A model generated the notes under the pieces. That model ran no database searches and had not been told where the DNA came from. It saw only the letters and a program-made list of their open reading frames with translations. This document shows, in pieces, positions 16,428 through 24,601 of a stretch of 40,820 bases of DNA; the first letter of the stretch is position 1; each line of letters begins with the position of its first letter. A program made the position numbers and the translations under genes. The stretch lies in the IMG/VR virus record IMGVR_UViG_3300009159_000127, positions 1 through 40,820 of that record; one strand, 5' to 3'. Source of the stretch: a virus.

Positions 16428-18800
16428 TTATTCAACAAAAGTTGTGGTGGTTGTTGTCGTAGGAGCAACAGTAGTTGTAGTGGTGGTTGTAGGACAAGGA
16501 TCTTCACTTTCCACTGTACCATTTGTTACATCTAATGTTCCTTGTTGAAGACAATCTAATGTCTCTATATTTGGATAAAGTATTGATCCACTCACTTCAA
16601 TACCATCACAATCTAAAGCTGTCCAAGAAGTATCTCCAGGATTAGTAACTACTGTATATTGAACACAACCTCCTGTACAACATCCTGCAATAGTTGGTTG
16701 ATCAACTGTAATAACTACTGTAGTCCCAATCAAGTAAGATGCTAATGGTTCCTTTGGAAATAACACTGCACAAAAAGCATTTGTATATGTTCCAGCTGTA
16801 TCATAAGAATATATTTGAGGTTGGTCAGAACAATCAGTAAATCCAACATCAACAACACCTTTAGTTGAGGCAATTAGATCATCTTCATCTATAATTATAT
16901 CAAAACTTTTACAAGGACAAGTTGTTGTTGTTGTTGTTGTACTACTACTTGAACTAGTGGTAGTAGTTGTTGAACAATCTGCACCAACAGTTCCTATAAT
17001 ATGAGTTCCTGTAGTAGGTAATGGATTCCAATTAGGTGTTACACTAGGATATACACATATAATTCCTGAATTGTTTGTTACATCTATAATAGGTATTACA
17101 ACAGGTAAACCATCACAATCTGTATATTCTAAATTAGAACTATTTGGTCCTACTGCTTCCCATGTCCATTCTACACATGGAGCTATCGTTGTAGTTGTAG
17201 AGGTGGTAGATGTTGAACTTGAACTAGTTGTAGATGTTGAACTTGAACTAGTTGTTGTGGTAGTTGGTGAAATACAAGTTGATCCATATGTAATAATTCC
17301 TGTTCCACATGTAAATGCTGGTGTAACTCCTCCAACTAATGAACAAAATGTAGGAGAGTCTCCAGCACTAACATTAACTGTTTGAGATACCCCATTGCAA
17401 TCTGTATATTCAATTACACTGTATCCAGGAAAAGCAGGACAATCACCTGCTGCATTAATTGAAATTTCAACACATGATACAACAGCTGTAGTAGTTGTTG
17501 TTGTCGTAGGACAAGGCTCAGAATTAACTATTACCACTTCAGCTCCTAACAATAATGAACCATCTATTACACAACCTGTATTAAGAATATTAGGAAATAT
17601 AATTGTTCCTCCCACTGTTATGAAGGTGTTACATTCAACAGCTTCCCAAACAGTTTCTTTAGGATCAGTTCCTGTAGCTTCTAAGTTGTAAGATGTACAA
17701 GGTAAAGTTGTGGTGGTAGTGGTGGTTGATGATGGTGGTATAGTTGTAGTAGTTGTAGTAGTTGGAGCACATTCTCCACCACTTTCACAGGTAATAGCAC
17801 TTCCTAAAATTGTAACAGCACCAGTTCCACTAATAGCAATAGAACCAACTTGAGCACATATATAAATTGTCTCATCTTTAATCTTCAGTACTTGAGGATC
17901 TCCACCACCATCTGTCCAATATATGTACACTGTTCCTATAACTGTAACTTCATTACAGAAAGATTGTATAGGTGCTGGAGTTGTTGTTGTGGTGGTTGTA
18001 ATAACTGAGCAACATTCACCTGTATTTAATACATTAATTTTTCCAACTTCAATTGTTGGATAATTGTTATTTACACAAACTACATTAACATCAAGACTAC
18101 CAGTAACTGTTAAAACTTCAAATGTATCACATTCTACATAAGTAAGTGTTCCAGGAAACTGAAATATTGAAACATATTCATGATATGTACAAGGGCAAAT
18201 AGTTGTAGATGTGGTGGTGGTAGTTGGTGAAGTACAACAATCAAATGTATTAATAAAACTTACATTTCCTATTATAATAACAGCATATGTATTATCCACA
18301 CATAGACATTGAAGAATATCATCTGCTTGTGCTGTAACAGCTTGAGTTGATCCACAAGGAACATATATTACACTACCAGGATTTATTCTTGGTCCAACTA
18401 AGGTATATGTAGTACAAGAACAAGGAAGTGTGGTTGTTGTTGTAGTTGTAGCACCACAACATACAGCTAATGTATTGTTTATATTAACTATACTAGTATT
18501 AATATTTATAATTTGATTGGTGATGTTTGTAACTTGTATATTTAATATATTGATTTGATTAAGTAAGTTGCATATAATTTCATCAATCTTTTGCAATATC
18601 ACATTAAGTGTATCACATGGCTCAGCTATAATGCAATCCAATACAGGACCATTATAAAGCACATTACTAGATAGAATTACATTAGTTCCACATTGATCTT
18701 GTCCACAACCAGTATTAGGAAGTGTAGAAGTGCATCCACAAGGACTATTTAAAACTACGTCTGTGCAACAAGGATTAACTGGTAAAAAAGGATGTGACAT
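16428..18800 (-). CDS. Large multi-domain fibre: eight Cys modules joined by Thr linkers (790 aa)
   Basis: The Cys-rich N-terminus (CCTDVVLNSPCGC, EPCDTLNVILQKIDEIIC) and an Ile/Asn coiled-coil-like stretch form a probable oligomerising anchor (~1-115). Eight beta-type modules of ~60-90 residues follow, each bounded by Cys and usually carrying Y/W-x-D/E-C-x-G (YTDCNGV, YTDCDGL, WTALDCDGI). Thr7-type or Ser/Thr linkers separate most of them. Modules 4 and 8 are close copies (W-x-A-x-x-C, G-x-I-x-x-PNI, PCPTTTTTT). Module 3 matches the end of the stabilization protein. The protein ends in a bare linker (TTTTTTTFVE). Probably a long beaded adhesin on the tail; ligand unknown. Confidence 0.78.
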   Translation of the reverse strand: MSHPFLPVNPCCTDVVLNSPCGCTSTLPNTGCGQDQCGTNVILSSNVLYNGPVLDCIIAEPCDTLNVILQKIDEIICNLLNQINILNIQVTNITNQIININTSIVNINNTLAVCCGATTTTTTTLPCSCTTYTLVGPRINPGSVIYVPCGSTQAVTAQADDILQCLCVDNTYAVIIIGNVSFINTFDCCTSPTTTTTSTTICPCTYHEYVSIFQFPGTLTYVECDTFEVLTVTGSLDVNVVCVNNNYPTIEVGKINVLNTGECCSVITTTTTTTPAPIQSFCNEVTVIGTVYIYWTDGGGDPQVLKIKDETIYICAQVGSIAISGTGAVTILGSAITCESGGECAPTTTTTTTIPPSSTTTTTTTLPCTSYNLEATGTDPKETVWEAVECNTFITVGGTIIFPNILNTGCVIDGSLLLGAEVVIVNSEPCPTTTTTTTAVVSCVEISINAAGDCPAFPGYSVIEYTDCNGVSQTVNVSAGDSPTFCSLVGGVTPAFTCGTGIITYGSTCISPTTTTTSSSSTSTTSSSSTSTTSTTTTIAPCVEWTWEAVGPNSSNLEYTDCDGLPVVIPIIDVTNNSGIICVYPSVTPNWNPLPTTGTHIIGTVGADCSTTTTTSSSSSTTTTTTTCPCKSFDIIIDEDDLIASTKGVVDVGFTDCSDQPQIYSYDTAGTYTNAFCAVLFPKEPLASYLIGTTVVITVDQPTIAGCCTGGCVQYTVVTNPGDTSWTALDCDGIEVSGSILYPNIETLDCLQQGTLDVTNGTVESEDPCPTTTTTTTVAPTTTTTTTFVE

Positions 18801-18812
18801 TGTGTTGATTTA

Positions 18813-19931
18813 TTAAGGTATGTACATTATAAAGTAACAACCTATACTAGGTTGAATATTTGAGTGAGGTTGATTACCACCTGCATCAGCATTAGTAACA
18901 AAAACATTTTGTCCTGCTCCTGTTCCTTTTAATCCTGTAGGATTAGTAGATGTTGTTCTAGTAAATGGTACAGATTTTCTACCACCATTACCATCACCAG
19001 AAGAATTAGTCACACCTTCAAAAGTATGATCATGTCCTGGATCATTAATTATAACAGTTGTGGTGTGTGTATGAGAAGCAAGTTGATTAGCAGTAAGTTG
19101 AACTTGATTAGTACCTGTTGTAGTACCTATTGCATAATTAGGATTACCTGGTAAACTTGGATCAGTTTGAGGAGTTACATAAGAATTAGCTCCCATAGCA
19201 TTAGAACCTACTAACACTCTACCTCTTAAATCAGGTGTAAAATTTTGTCCATTACATAAATAAATTTTTGCCCAATCTCCTATACCAGCTCCTGTACTAT
19301 CAAATTTACCTGTTAAGAAAGCAGTAGTTGGATAGAAAGGTATTGGAGTGTAAGGAACCATTTTGGTATTGATTAAAGTTGTTCCTGGTATACCATTAAG
19401 ATATGCTTGAATATAATAATTGATCCCAGGCTGTCCAGGAGTGCTAACAATTGGAACATAATTAGTTTCAAGATCTAAAGCTAATGCTTGTAAATCAACT
19501 CCTAATTGGCAAACTTTATTTATTACAGCTTGTACAATAGCATGTGTATCTGAAGAAGCTGTAACACCTGTTAAACATCCAATTGTATAATTAGCATTTA
19601 ATATAGCAAGTTCAGCAACTATATCATCTACTTGTTCTTGAAGATCACAAGCAGCTTGTATAAGAGCTTTTGATATATCTACAATTGTTAAGTCTCCACA
19701 TGTAGGTAGATATTGTTGTACAAGGTTACATACCACTGTAGGTGCAAGATCTATTTTTATTCCTGTACCATCTAAAGTTGATACAAGAAATGTAATTAAT
19801 GCTTGTTCTACAAATGATAATGAATCACCTGTTTGGATTCCTAGGACAGGAACATCTATTCCTGTATATTTTACACATCTGTCAGAGACAATCTCTGTAC
19901 ATCCATTGTAACAATTTGAGCAAGTTGACAT
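18813..19931 (-). CDS. Tail fibre with phage tail-collar-type C-terminal domain (372 aa)
   Basis: The N-terminus has clustered Cys (STCSNCYNGCTEIVSDRC) followed by KYTGIDVPVLGIQTGDSL, a motif I know from anchors of Bacteroidota phage fibres. A middle helical/coiled region runs to ~residue 190. The C-terminal third is a tail-collar-like domain: PFYPTTAFLTGKF, IYLCNGQNFTPDLRGRVLVG, a His-rich SHTHTTTVIINDPGHDH and the end PHSNIQPSIGCYFIMYIP. In T4 gp12-like and microcystin-dependent (MdpB)-like proteins this fold trimerises and binds surface glycans; the H-x-H residues may bind metal. It is the only fibre gene here without a Thr linker. Confidence 0.85.
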   Translation of the reverse strand: MSTCSNCYNGCTEIVSDRCVKYTGIDVPVLGIQTGDSLSFVEQALITFLVSTLDGTGIKIDLAPTVVCNLVQQYLPTCGDLTIVDISKALIQAACDLQEQVDDIVAELAILNANYTIGCLTGVTASSDTHAIVQAVINKVCQLGVDLQALALDLETNYVPIVSTPGQPGINYYIQAYLNGIPGTTLINTKMVPYTPIPFYPTTAFLTGKFDSTGAGIGDWAKIYLCNGQNFTPDLRGRVLVGSNAMGANSYVTPQTDPSLPGNPNYAIGTTTGTNQVQLTANQLASHTHTTTVIINDPGHDHTFEGVTNSSGDGNGGRKSVPFTRTTSTNPTGLKGTGAGQNVFVTNADAGGNQPHSNIQPSIGCYFIMYIP

Positions 19932-19952
19932 ATTATTTTATTTTTAAAAAGT

Positions 19953-21860
19953 TTAACAAGAGCTGGTTGAGTTAATCTGTCCAGAATTAGGCACTCTAAT
20001 TACATTATTTGCTGATATATTTTTATAATATAAATTTCCTCCAACAAATATAGTTGTTAATCCTGCATCAGTGTATACAAAACTTCCAAAAGCAAACGTA
20101 GAACTAGTTGAGTATAACGTTATCACTGCAACAGTTTCAAGACAGGCTAAAGCATTATTTGCAGTTCCTATAGAAAATCCTGCTGAATAAATTACAGTGG
20201 TTGTTGTTGTTGTAGTTGGTGGTATTGTAGTTGTGCTAGTTGTAGTAGAAGTACTTGTACTGGTACTAGTCGATGTGCTAGTACTAGTAGATGTAGTAGT
20301 TGAGGTACTGCTAGAACTAGTGGTAGTAGTTGTAGGTATTAATAAAGTGGTAGTGGTTGTTGTTGTAAAATTACACAATTCCTCAAGATCTTCTTGTGTA
20401 AGTATTTGTACCAAACCATTAGTAACATATAAAGGTGCATCTGAAATATAATAACCATCTTCAGCAAAAGTATTTGTAACACTATTATATAACATTGAAG
20501 TTTCTTCATCATAATAATAAGTTGTAATATCAAATACAAGTGAGCCTAAATTAACATTACTAATTGCTAGATTATAGAAAAAAAGACAGGTATCTTCTAA
20601 AATATTAGATACAACAATATCTTCTACTGGTGATATTGTTTGATACTCAAGTAAAACTGGTATTGGAATAGCTCCTGGAGGAATAGATGTTGTTGTAGTA
20701 GTTGTTGTTGTAGAACAAGTTCCTAATGTACTTGAGTACATTAAACCTGTTATAGTTGCATCACCCCATTCAGAATAAGTACCAATAGGATAATAACTAG
20801 AATTAAGTAATGGTTGTAATAAAGGAGCAAGTTCTTCAGAAGCATAAATCCATTGACTACCATCATAATATAAACTACCAGGGTAACCTCCCCCAAGTTC
20901 ATAAACAGGTCTACCATTTTGAAAAGGAGCATTTCCTAATATTGGTAATTCTACTTGATATGCAATAGGGTTTTCATCACCTACAGATTCTTGAAAAATA
21001 GAAAAACATATAAATTCAGGACAATCACCTAATGAAGAATTATATACAAAAAACTGGTCATCAATAACTTCCCAAGTACCTATAGGATAATCTTGAGCAA
21101 CTGAAGAAATATATGAAAATACATTACCAATTGTTGCATTATATAATTCAGAGACAACCCATTGATTTACATAATCACCTGATATGGAGAACCATATGTA
21201 TACAGGTTCAACATCAGGTACATATGCAGTTGTACAATCTGTTAGAAGAGTTTTATAATATGGTTTTCCATTTATTAAACCTACTTCAGGCTCAATAGTA
21301 CAAAAATAATTATTCCCTGGAGCTTCTCCTCCCATAAAGAAACACATAGAAGCTATAGTGGTAGTAGTTGTTGTTGTGGTTGAACTAGTTGAAGTGGTTG
21401 TACTTGAACTTGAACTTGAACTAGTAGTTGTTGTAGTTGGTGGTATTGTGGTAGTTGTAGTACTGGTTGAACTAGAGGTAGTGGTAGTTGTAAGAGGTGC
21501 AAGTGTACTAGTACTAGTACTGGTAGGATTTGGTACAATAGTTATATCACAAGATTCCTCTATACAAGGTTCTGGAGTGTTACATCTACTTACACATCCC
21601 ACTGTAAGACGTATCACTCTACTAGCTATCATAGCTATAGAATATTCCTGTACATAACTTGGATTAATACGTTTGTACATTAATATTCTTCTATATCCTA
21701 TCAATTGAGTTATGTCATCTGCAGGAACAGGTTTGTTCAACATATATGAAATATTGTTGTACAAGTTGTTACCAAGTTCTGCTAACTTGCAATCTATTTT
21801 TTTAAGTAAAGATGAAATGTCCGGGCATTCAGGACAGTTGGTTAGTCTTGGTGATAACAT
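19953..21860 (-). CDS. Modular fibre with duplicated inner domain and three Ser/Thr linkers (635 aa)
   Basis: The frame stays open upstream to an ATG at 21911, but those 17 codons lie over the 31-aa gene at 21,871-21,966. The start at 21860 (MLSPRLTNCPECPD) is preferred. A Cys-rich N-terminal anchor (~1-115) precedes a double linker. Two related domains follow: one with NGKPYYKT, YPIGTWEV, YNSSLGDC, the other with NGRPVYEL, YPIGTYSE, YSSTLGTC. Next comes a Thr8 linker, an unrelated acidic domain, the longest (ST)n run, and a C-terminal module (GFSIGTANNALAC, FVYTDAGLTTIF, YYKN, ending NSTSSC). Probably a fibre or adhesin. Confidence 0.75.
   Translation of the reverse strand: MLSPRLTNCPECPDISSLLKKIDCKLAELGNNLYNNISYMLNKPVPADDITQLIGYRRILMYKRINPSYVQEYSIAMIASRVIRLTVGCVSRCNTPEPCIEESCDITIVPNPTSTSTSTLAPLTTTTTSSSTSTTTTTIPPTTTTTSSSSSSSTTTSTSSTTTTTTTTIASMCFFMGGEAPGNNYFCTIEPEVGLINGKPYYKTLLTDCTTAYVPDVEPVYIWFSISGDYVNQWVVSELYNATIGNVFSYISSVAQDYPIGTWEVIDDQFFVYNSSLGDCPEFICFSIFQESVGDENPIAYQVELPILGNAPFQNGRPVYELGGGYPGSLYYDGSQWIYASEELAPLLQPLLNSSYYPIGTYSEWGDATITGLMYSSTLGTCSTTTTTTTTSIPPGAIPIPVLLEYQTISPVEDIVVSNILEDTCLFFYNLAISNVNLGSLVFDITTYYYDEETSMLYNSVTNTFAEDGYYISDAPLYVTNGLVQILTQEDLEELCNFTTTTTTTLLIPTTTTTSSSSTSTTTSTSTSTSTSTSTSTSTTTSTTTIPPTTTTTTTVIYSAGFSIGTANNALACLETVAVITLYSTSSTFAFGSFVYTDAGLTTIFVGGNLYYKNISANNVIRVPNSGQINSTSSC
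20195..20355 (-). repeat. Ser/Thr linker repeat before the YTD module
   Basis: Encodes PTTTTTSSSSTSTTTSTSTS, a long ST run and TTTIPPTTTTTTT, joining the acidic domain to the C-terminal module of the 635-aa fibre. Mixed serine codons. Confidence 0.9.
21355..21535 (-). repeat. Ser/Thr linker repeat after the N-terminal anchor
   Basis: Encodes NPTSTSTSTLAPLTTTTTSS, an IPPTTTTTSSSSSSS block and a TTTTTTTT end. Both IPP spacers are followed by Thr5, the same punctuation as in the linker at 20,195-20,355. Confidence 0.9.
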
Positions 21861-21870
21861 AATATCAATT

Positions 21871-21966
21871 TTATTTATTTGCTTTTGCAGCACACGCTGC
21901 ACACATTCCATTTTTCAGCTGACATCCACAGCCTACATTAGCTCCACATCCTGAACATTGTGCCAT
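21871..21966 (-). CDS. Cys-rich miniprotein (31 aa)
   Basis: A 31-codon ORF starting at the ATG at 21966, three bases after the 187-aa gene (start codon 21964-21966, previous stop 21969). It encodes MAQCSGCGANVGCGCQL, then KNGMCAACAAKANK. Six cysteines in CxxC, CxC and CxxC spacing (Cys4, 7, 13, 15, 22, 25) fit a tiny zinc-binding fold. The same kind of protein sits next to structural genes in other Bacteroidota phages as far as I recall. Its 3' end covers the longer upstream frame of the 635-aa fibre, which decides that gene's start. Too short for most ORF callers. Confidence 0.6.
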   Translation of the reverse strand: MAQCSGCGANVGCGCQLKNGMCAACAAKANK

Positions 21967-21968
21967 AA

Positions 21969-22532
21969 TTAATAAAAGTTTATTAAGTAGTTGTTACCAG
22001 AACAACCACAGTTGGTTCTTAAAAAGTTGTTTAACAAATTATCTGCCTGAGCATATAATGTATTTGATTCAAATTCTGCACAGTTATTAGCTGCTGCAAT
22101 TGCTCCTTGAATAAAAAAGTTGATTGTATTTAGTTGTACACTAGATTGTGTTTTAAGGGCTCTATCACACTCCATCATATTTAATTGAAGAAACGCACTG
22201 TCAAACTTCTCTTGAAGCTTGTCAACACGTATTATTGTCTTCTCTACATTATATAAATATGAAGGAGCTACAGAATATCTCAATCTGTATATTCCATCAG
22301 GAAGTGGTTGATTACAACCTGGTTCTGTGATTCCTAAATTAGACGATGTAAATACATTGATTTCATCAGGAACAAATGGTAGTATCTTGGTTCCAAATCC
22401 TGGAATATCAATCTCAATAGTAGGTGCTGACACCACTGGAGGATTGGTAGGATATACAGAAGCATCTGCAACACCAAGTGTAAGTACACTGTAAGTAGGA
22501 ATTACTAATATGTCTAATTGTAAGTTTGCCAT
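21969..22532 (-). CDS. Conserved virion protein, beta N-terminus and helical C-terminus (187 aa)
   Basis: Residues 1-~110 are beta-type and Pro-rich (LDILVIPTYSVLTLGVADAS, IEIDIPGFGTKILPFVPDEI), ending with LPDGIYRLRYSVAPS. The rest is helical (IRVDKLQEKFDSAFLQLNMM, AAANNCAEFES) with CGCSG near the C-terminus. It lies between the Thr-tailed virion protein and the fibre cassette, the position where crAss-like phages encode small conserved structural proteins. It may be the adaptor that attaches fibres. No enzymatic motif, signal peptide or membrane segment. Confidence 0.65.
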   Translation of the reverse strand: MANLQLDILVIPTYSVLTLGVADASVYPTNPPVVSAPTIEIDIPGFGTKILPFVPDEINVFTSSNLGITEPGCNQPLPDGIYRLRYSVAPSYLYNVEKTIIRVDKLQEKFDSAFLQLNMMECDRALKTQSSVQLNTINFFIQGAIAAANNCAEFESNTLYAQADNLLNNFLRTNCGCSGNNYLINFY

Positions 22533-22546
22533 GTTTTTATAATAAT

Positions 22547-22589
22547 TATGCCAGAGGAATATGAGTGATATCCTCTTTCCCCTGGCATA
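22547..22589 (-). other. Intergenic stem-loop
   Basis: TATGCCAG (22547-22554) pairs with CTGGCATA (22582-22589), enclosing AGAGGA / TCCTCT. It sits in the 91-base gap between the 397- and 187-aa genes. On the coding strand it has no U-tract, so it is more likely an RNA-processing or 3'-end stability element than a terminator. Confidence 0.55.
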
Positions 22590-22623
22590 GGTTATTTTTT
22601 AAATTTTTTACTCTTCTTTATTC

Positions 22624-23817
22624 TTAAGGAATATTTGTAGAAGTAGTTGTAGTTGTTGATGCAGGAGCACTAGATGTAGTTGTTGTAGTTGTGATACAAG
22701 GAATACCTTGATCTACTACAGCACCTAAAGCACCTACTAAGATTGCTTCAAACGCAGAAGTTAAATTACCACCTCCTTGTGGGATAGCAATAATAACTGT
22801 AGAGTCTTGTTGAATATAATCACCCCATTGGTACTCAGATCTGTTATACTCATTAAATCTGATATAGAATGTGTTATAAGTTTCACCAGCAGAAACATAA
22901 GATTCGAAGTTCTCGTTATAACCATTCATTCTGTATAAATGTTTCAAGTAACCTGCTTGGTAGCTGTAGAAGTTTTTCTCTAATTGGATAATTTCTGCAG
23001 ATGTACCAGTGGCATAAGAAGCACGTTGAGTAATAACAGGATTAGCAACTAAGTTACAATTATCAGCAACAATAAAGTCAGCAGTGGTAGCTGGACCAGA
23101 ATATACAAATGTTCTGAAATACATTCTGTCATATTCAAATGGGAATGCTGCAATATCACAAGGTTGTCCATATTGAGTTAATGGTTTTCCTGTAATACGT
23201 AATGTATCACCATTTATATTTTCAAATGTAAAGAATGTGTTGAAACTAATGTTATCAGGGTTGATACCAGGAGCTTGTTGAGTTAATTTAGCAATCAATA
23301 AGTTGATGATAGTATTATCACTTACATCATCACATGGATTTTCGTCACAACCACAGCATGGAGCTTGGATTGTTACTGAACGAGTGAAACCATTGAAATA
23401 CAATGTATCAATGTAAGAAGAGTGAGCACGCAAAGTTAATGTGATAACTTCTCCACATTGTACAGTGAAATTAGTTACATCTGTAATTTGATTAGCAGCT
23501 GTAGGACATCCTGATACTTTGTACCATTCTGTTACATTAGAGTTCTTTGTTGAAATTGTTTGAGCATTACCTGTTAATGCAGTTGTTTGAACTCCAATCT
23601 TGTCAGATCTTTTAGATCCTTGAAGATAAGTGTTGTCTCTACCTTGTGCAACGTAGAAATAAGGAGCAGCTTTAATAGTTGTAGCATCTACTGTAGCATA
23701 CAAGTTGTTAAAGATTCCCACAATACCTGGGTCTAGGTCTTGTGTTGAGCCAGAGCTAGGGACAGCATTCTGCCCTACTGGAACCACGAATAACGTGGTT
23801 AATGAAAAATCAGCCAT
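22624..23817 (-). CDS. Virion protein with C-terminal Thr tail; candidate auxiliary/decoration protein (397 aa)
   Basis: Starts MADFSLTTLFVVPVGQNAVP; the body contains YFYVAQGRDNTYLQGSKRSD, a Cys cluster CCGCDENPCDD at ~175 and AYATGTS-like beta sequence rich in Tyr/Phe. After a hydrophobic GAIL/VGALGAVV-type stretch it ends TTTTTTSSAPASTTTTTSTN plus IP, a bare Thr tail with no head domain. GC is slightly higher than in the fibre genes, as in the capsid gene. Position after the connector genes suggests an abundant virion protein such as an auxiliary capsid protein. I do not recognise a named family. If abundant, it would display many Thr-rich tails. Confidence 0.65.
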   Translation of the reverse strand: MADFSLTTLFVVPVGQNAVPSSGSTQDLDPGIVGIFNNLYATVDATTIKAAPYFYVAQGRDNTYLQGSKRSDKIGVQTTALTGNAQTISTKNSNVTEWYKVSGCPTAANQITDVTNFTVQCGEVITLTLRAHSSYIDTLYFNGFTRSVTIQAPCCGCDENPCDDVSDNTIINLLIAKLTQQAPGINPDNISFNTFFTFENINGDTLRITGKPLTQYGQPCDIAAFPFEYDRMYFRTFVYSGPATTADFIVADNCNLVANPVITQRASYATGTSAEIIQLEKNFYSYQAGYLKHLYRMNGYNENFESYVSAGETYNTFYIRFNEYNRSEYQWGDYIQQDSTVIIAIPQGGGNLTSAFEAILVGALGAVVDQGIPCITTTTTTSSAPASTTTTTSTNIP

Positions 23818-23842
23818 TTTATTTATTTATTAAGTTAAAAAT

Positions 23843-24574
23843 TTACTCGTTTGTTTGTATTCTGAACTGAGCACTTTGTACTGCTGCAGCATTCTCAGTA
23901 TACATTGCTAGATTTTGTACTGTTAAGTCTAACAATTCATCCTCTAAATATAATTCAAGTTCACAATCTTGATCAAATGATGGAAGACCATCTAACATTA
24001 TATATCCTGCTTTATTTATATATTGAGGATATCTCATGTACATTATCTGTATATTATTAGGAGTGAACGTCCCATCAGTGAATATAGAGATTTTATCAGA
24101 AGCAAGAACATTAAATGTTTCTTGGTATTCAAAGCTTGGTTTGTAATGATCGTTGTTTAATATAAACTGAAGATCACCATGTTTAGCAAGATCTCTATTA
24201 ATCCATATTCTTCTATCCTTACATCTTCCTTTATCAGCTAAAACATATGAATCTACATAGAACATATATTGTGGCGTAAGATCATGAACATTAGCAGACC
24301 ATTGATTTAAATTAAGATCTTCTAATACTAGTGGCAATGGTTGATGATTATAATCTAATATAAGACTCTGTAAGTCTTCATAACGTTTCTTAAATGAATC
24401 TTGCCCTAATTGACTAGAAGTACTAATACCATCAATCTTTTGCTTTATCAACTTTATCTGAGCCTCATTCAAAGCTAAGATTTTGTCTTCTAATTGAATC
24501 TGTTGGTGCTCATTAGTTGATAGTTTATTTAATTTTTGATCTATTTTATATAATAAACTATCTACTGGTATCAT
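23843..24574 (-). CDS. Head-tail connector/ring-like protein (243 aa)
   Basis: The N-terminus is a coiled-coil-like helix (SLLYKIDQKLNKLSTNEHQQ to ~60). The middle has DSYVLADKGRCKDRRIWINR, and the C-terminus ends with a helix of the kind seen in connector and ring subunits (LYLEDELLDLTVQNLAMYTE, then AVQSAQFRIQTNE). Lying after the capsid gene and before the virion proteins, it is probably one of the ring or adaptor proteins below the portal. The family name is uncertain. Confidence 0.6.
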   Translation of the reverse strand: MIPVDSLLYKIDQKLNKLSTNEHQQIQLEDKILALNEAQIKLIKQKIDGISTSSQLGQDSFKKRYEDLQSLILDYNHQPLPLVLEDLNLNQWSANVHDLTPQYMFYVDSYVLADKGRCKDRRIWINRDLAKHGDLQFILNNDHYKPSFEYQETFNVLASDKISIFTDGTFTPNNIQIMYMRYPQYINKAGYIMLDGLPSFDQDCELELYLEDELLDLTVQNLAMYTENAAAVQSAQFRIQTNE

Positions 24575-24601
24575 ATGCTTTTATATTTTTAAACTAGCCA
24601 C

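Noticed and set aside
16405-16428. Frameshift joining the bare linker of the 790-aa protein to the next gene
   Set aside because: Two stop codons follow the linker and the next gene has its own good start; no slippery heptamer seen at the end.
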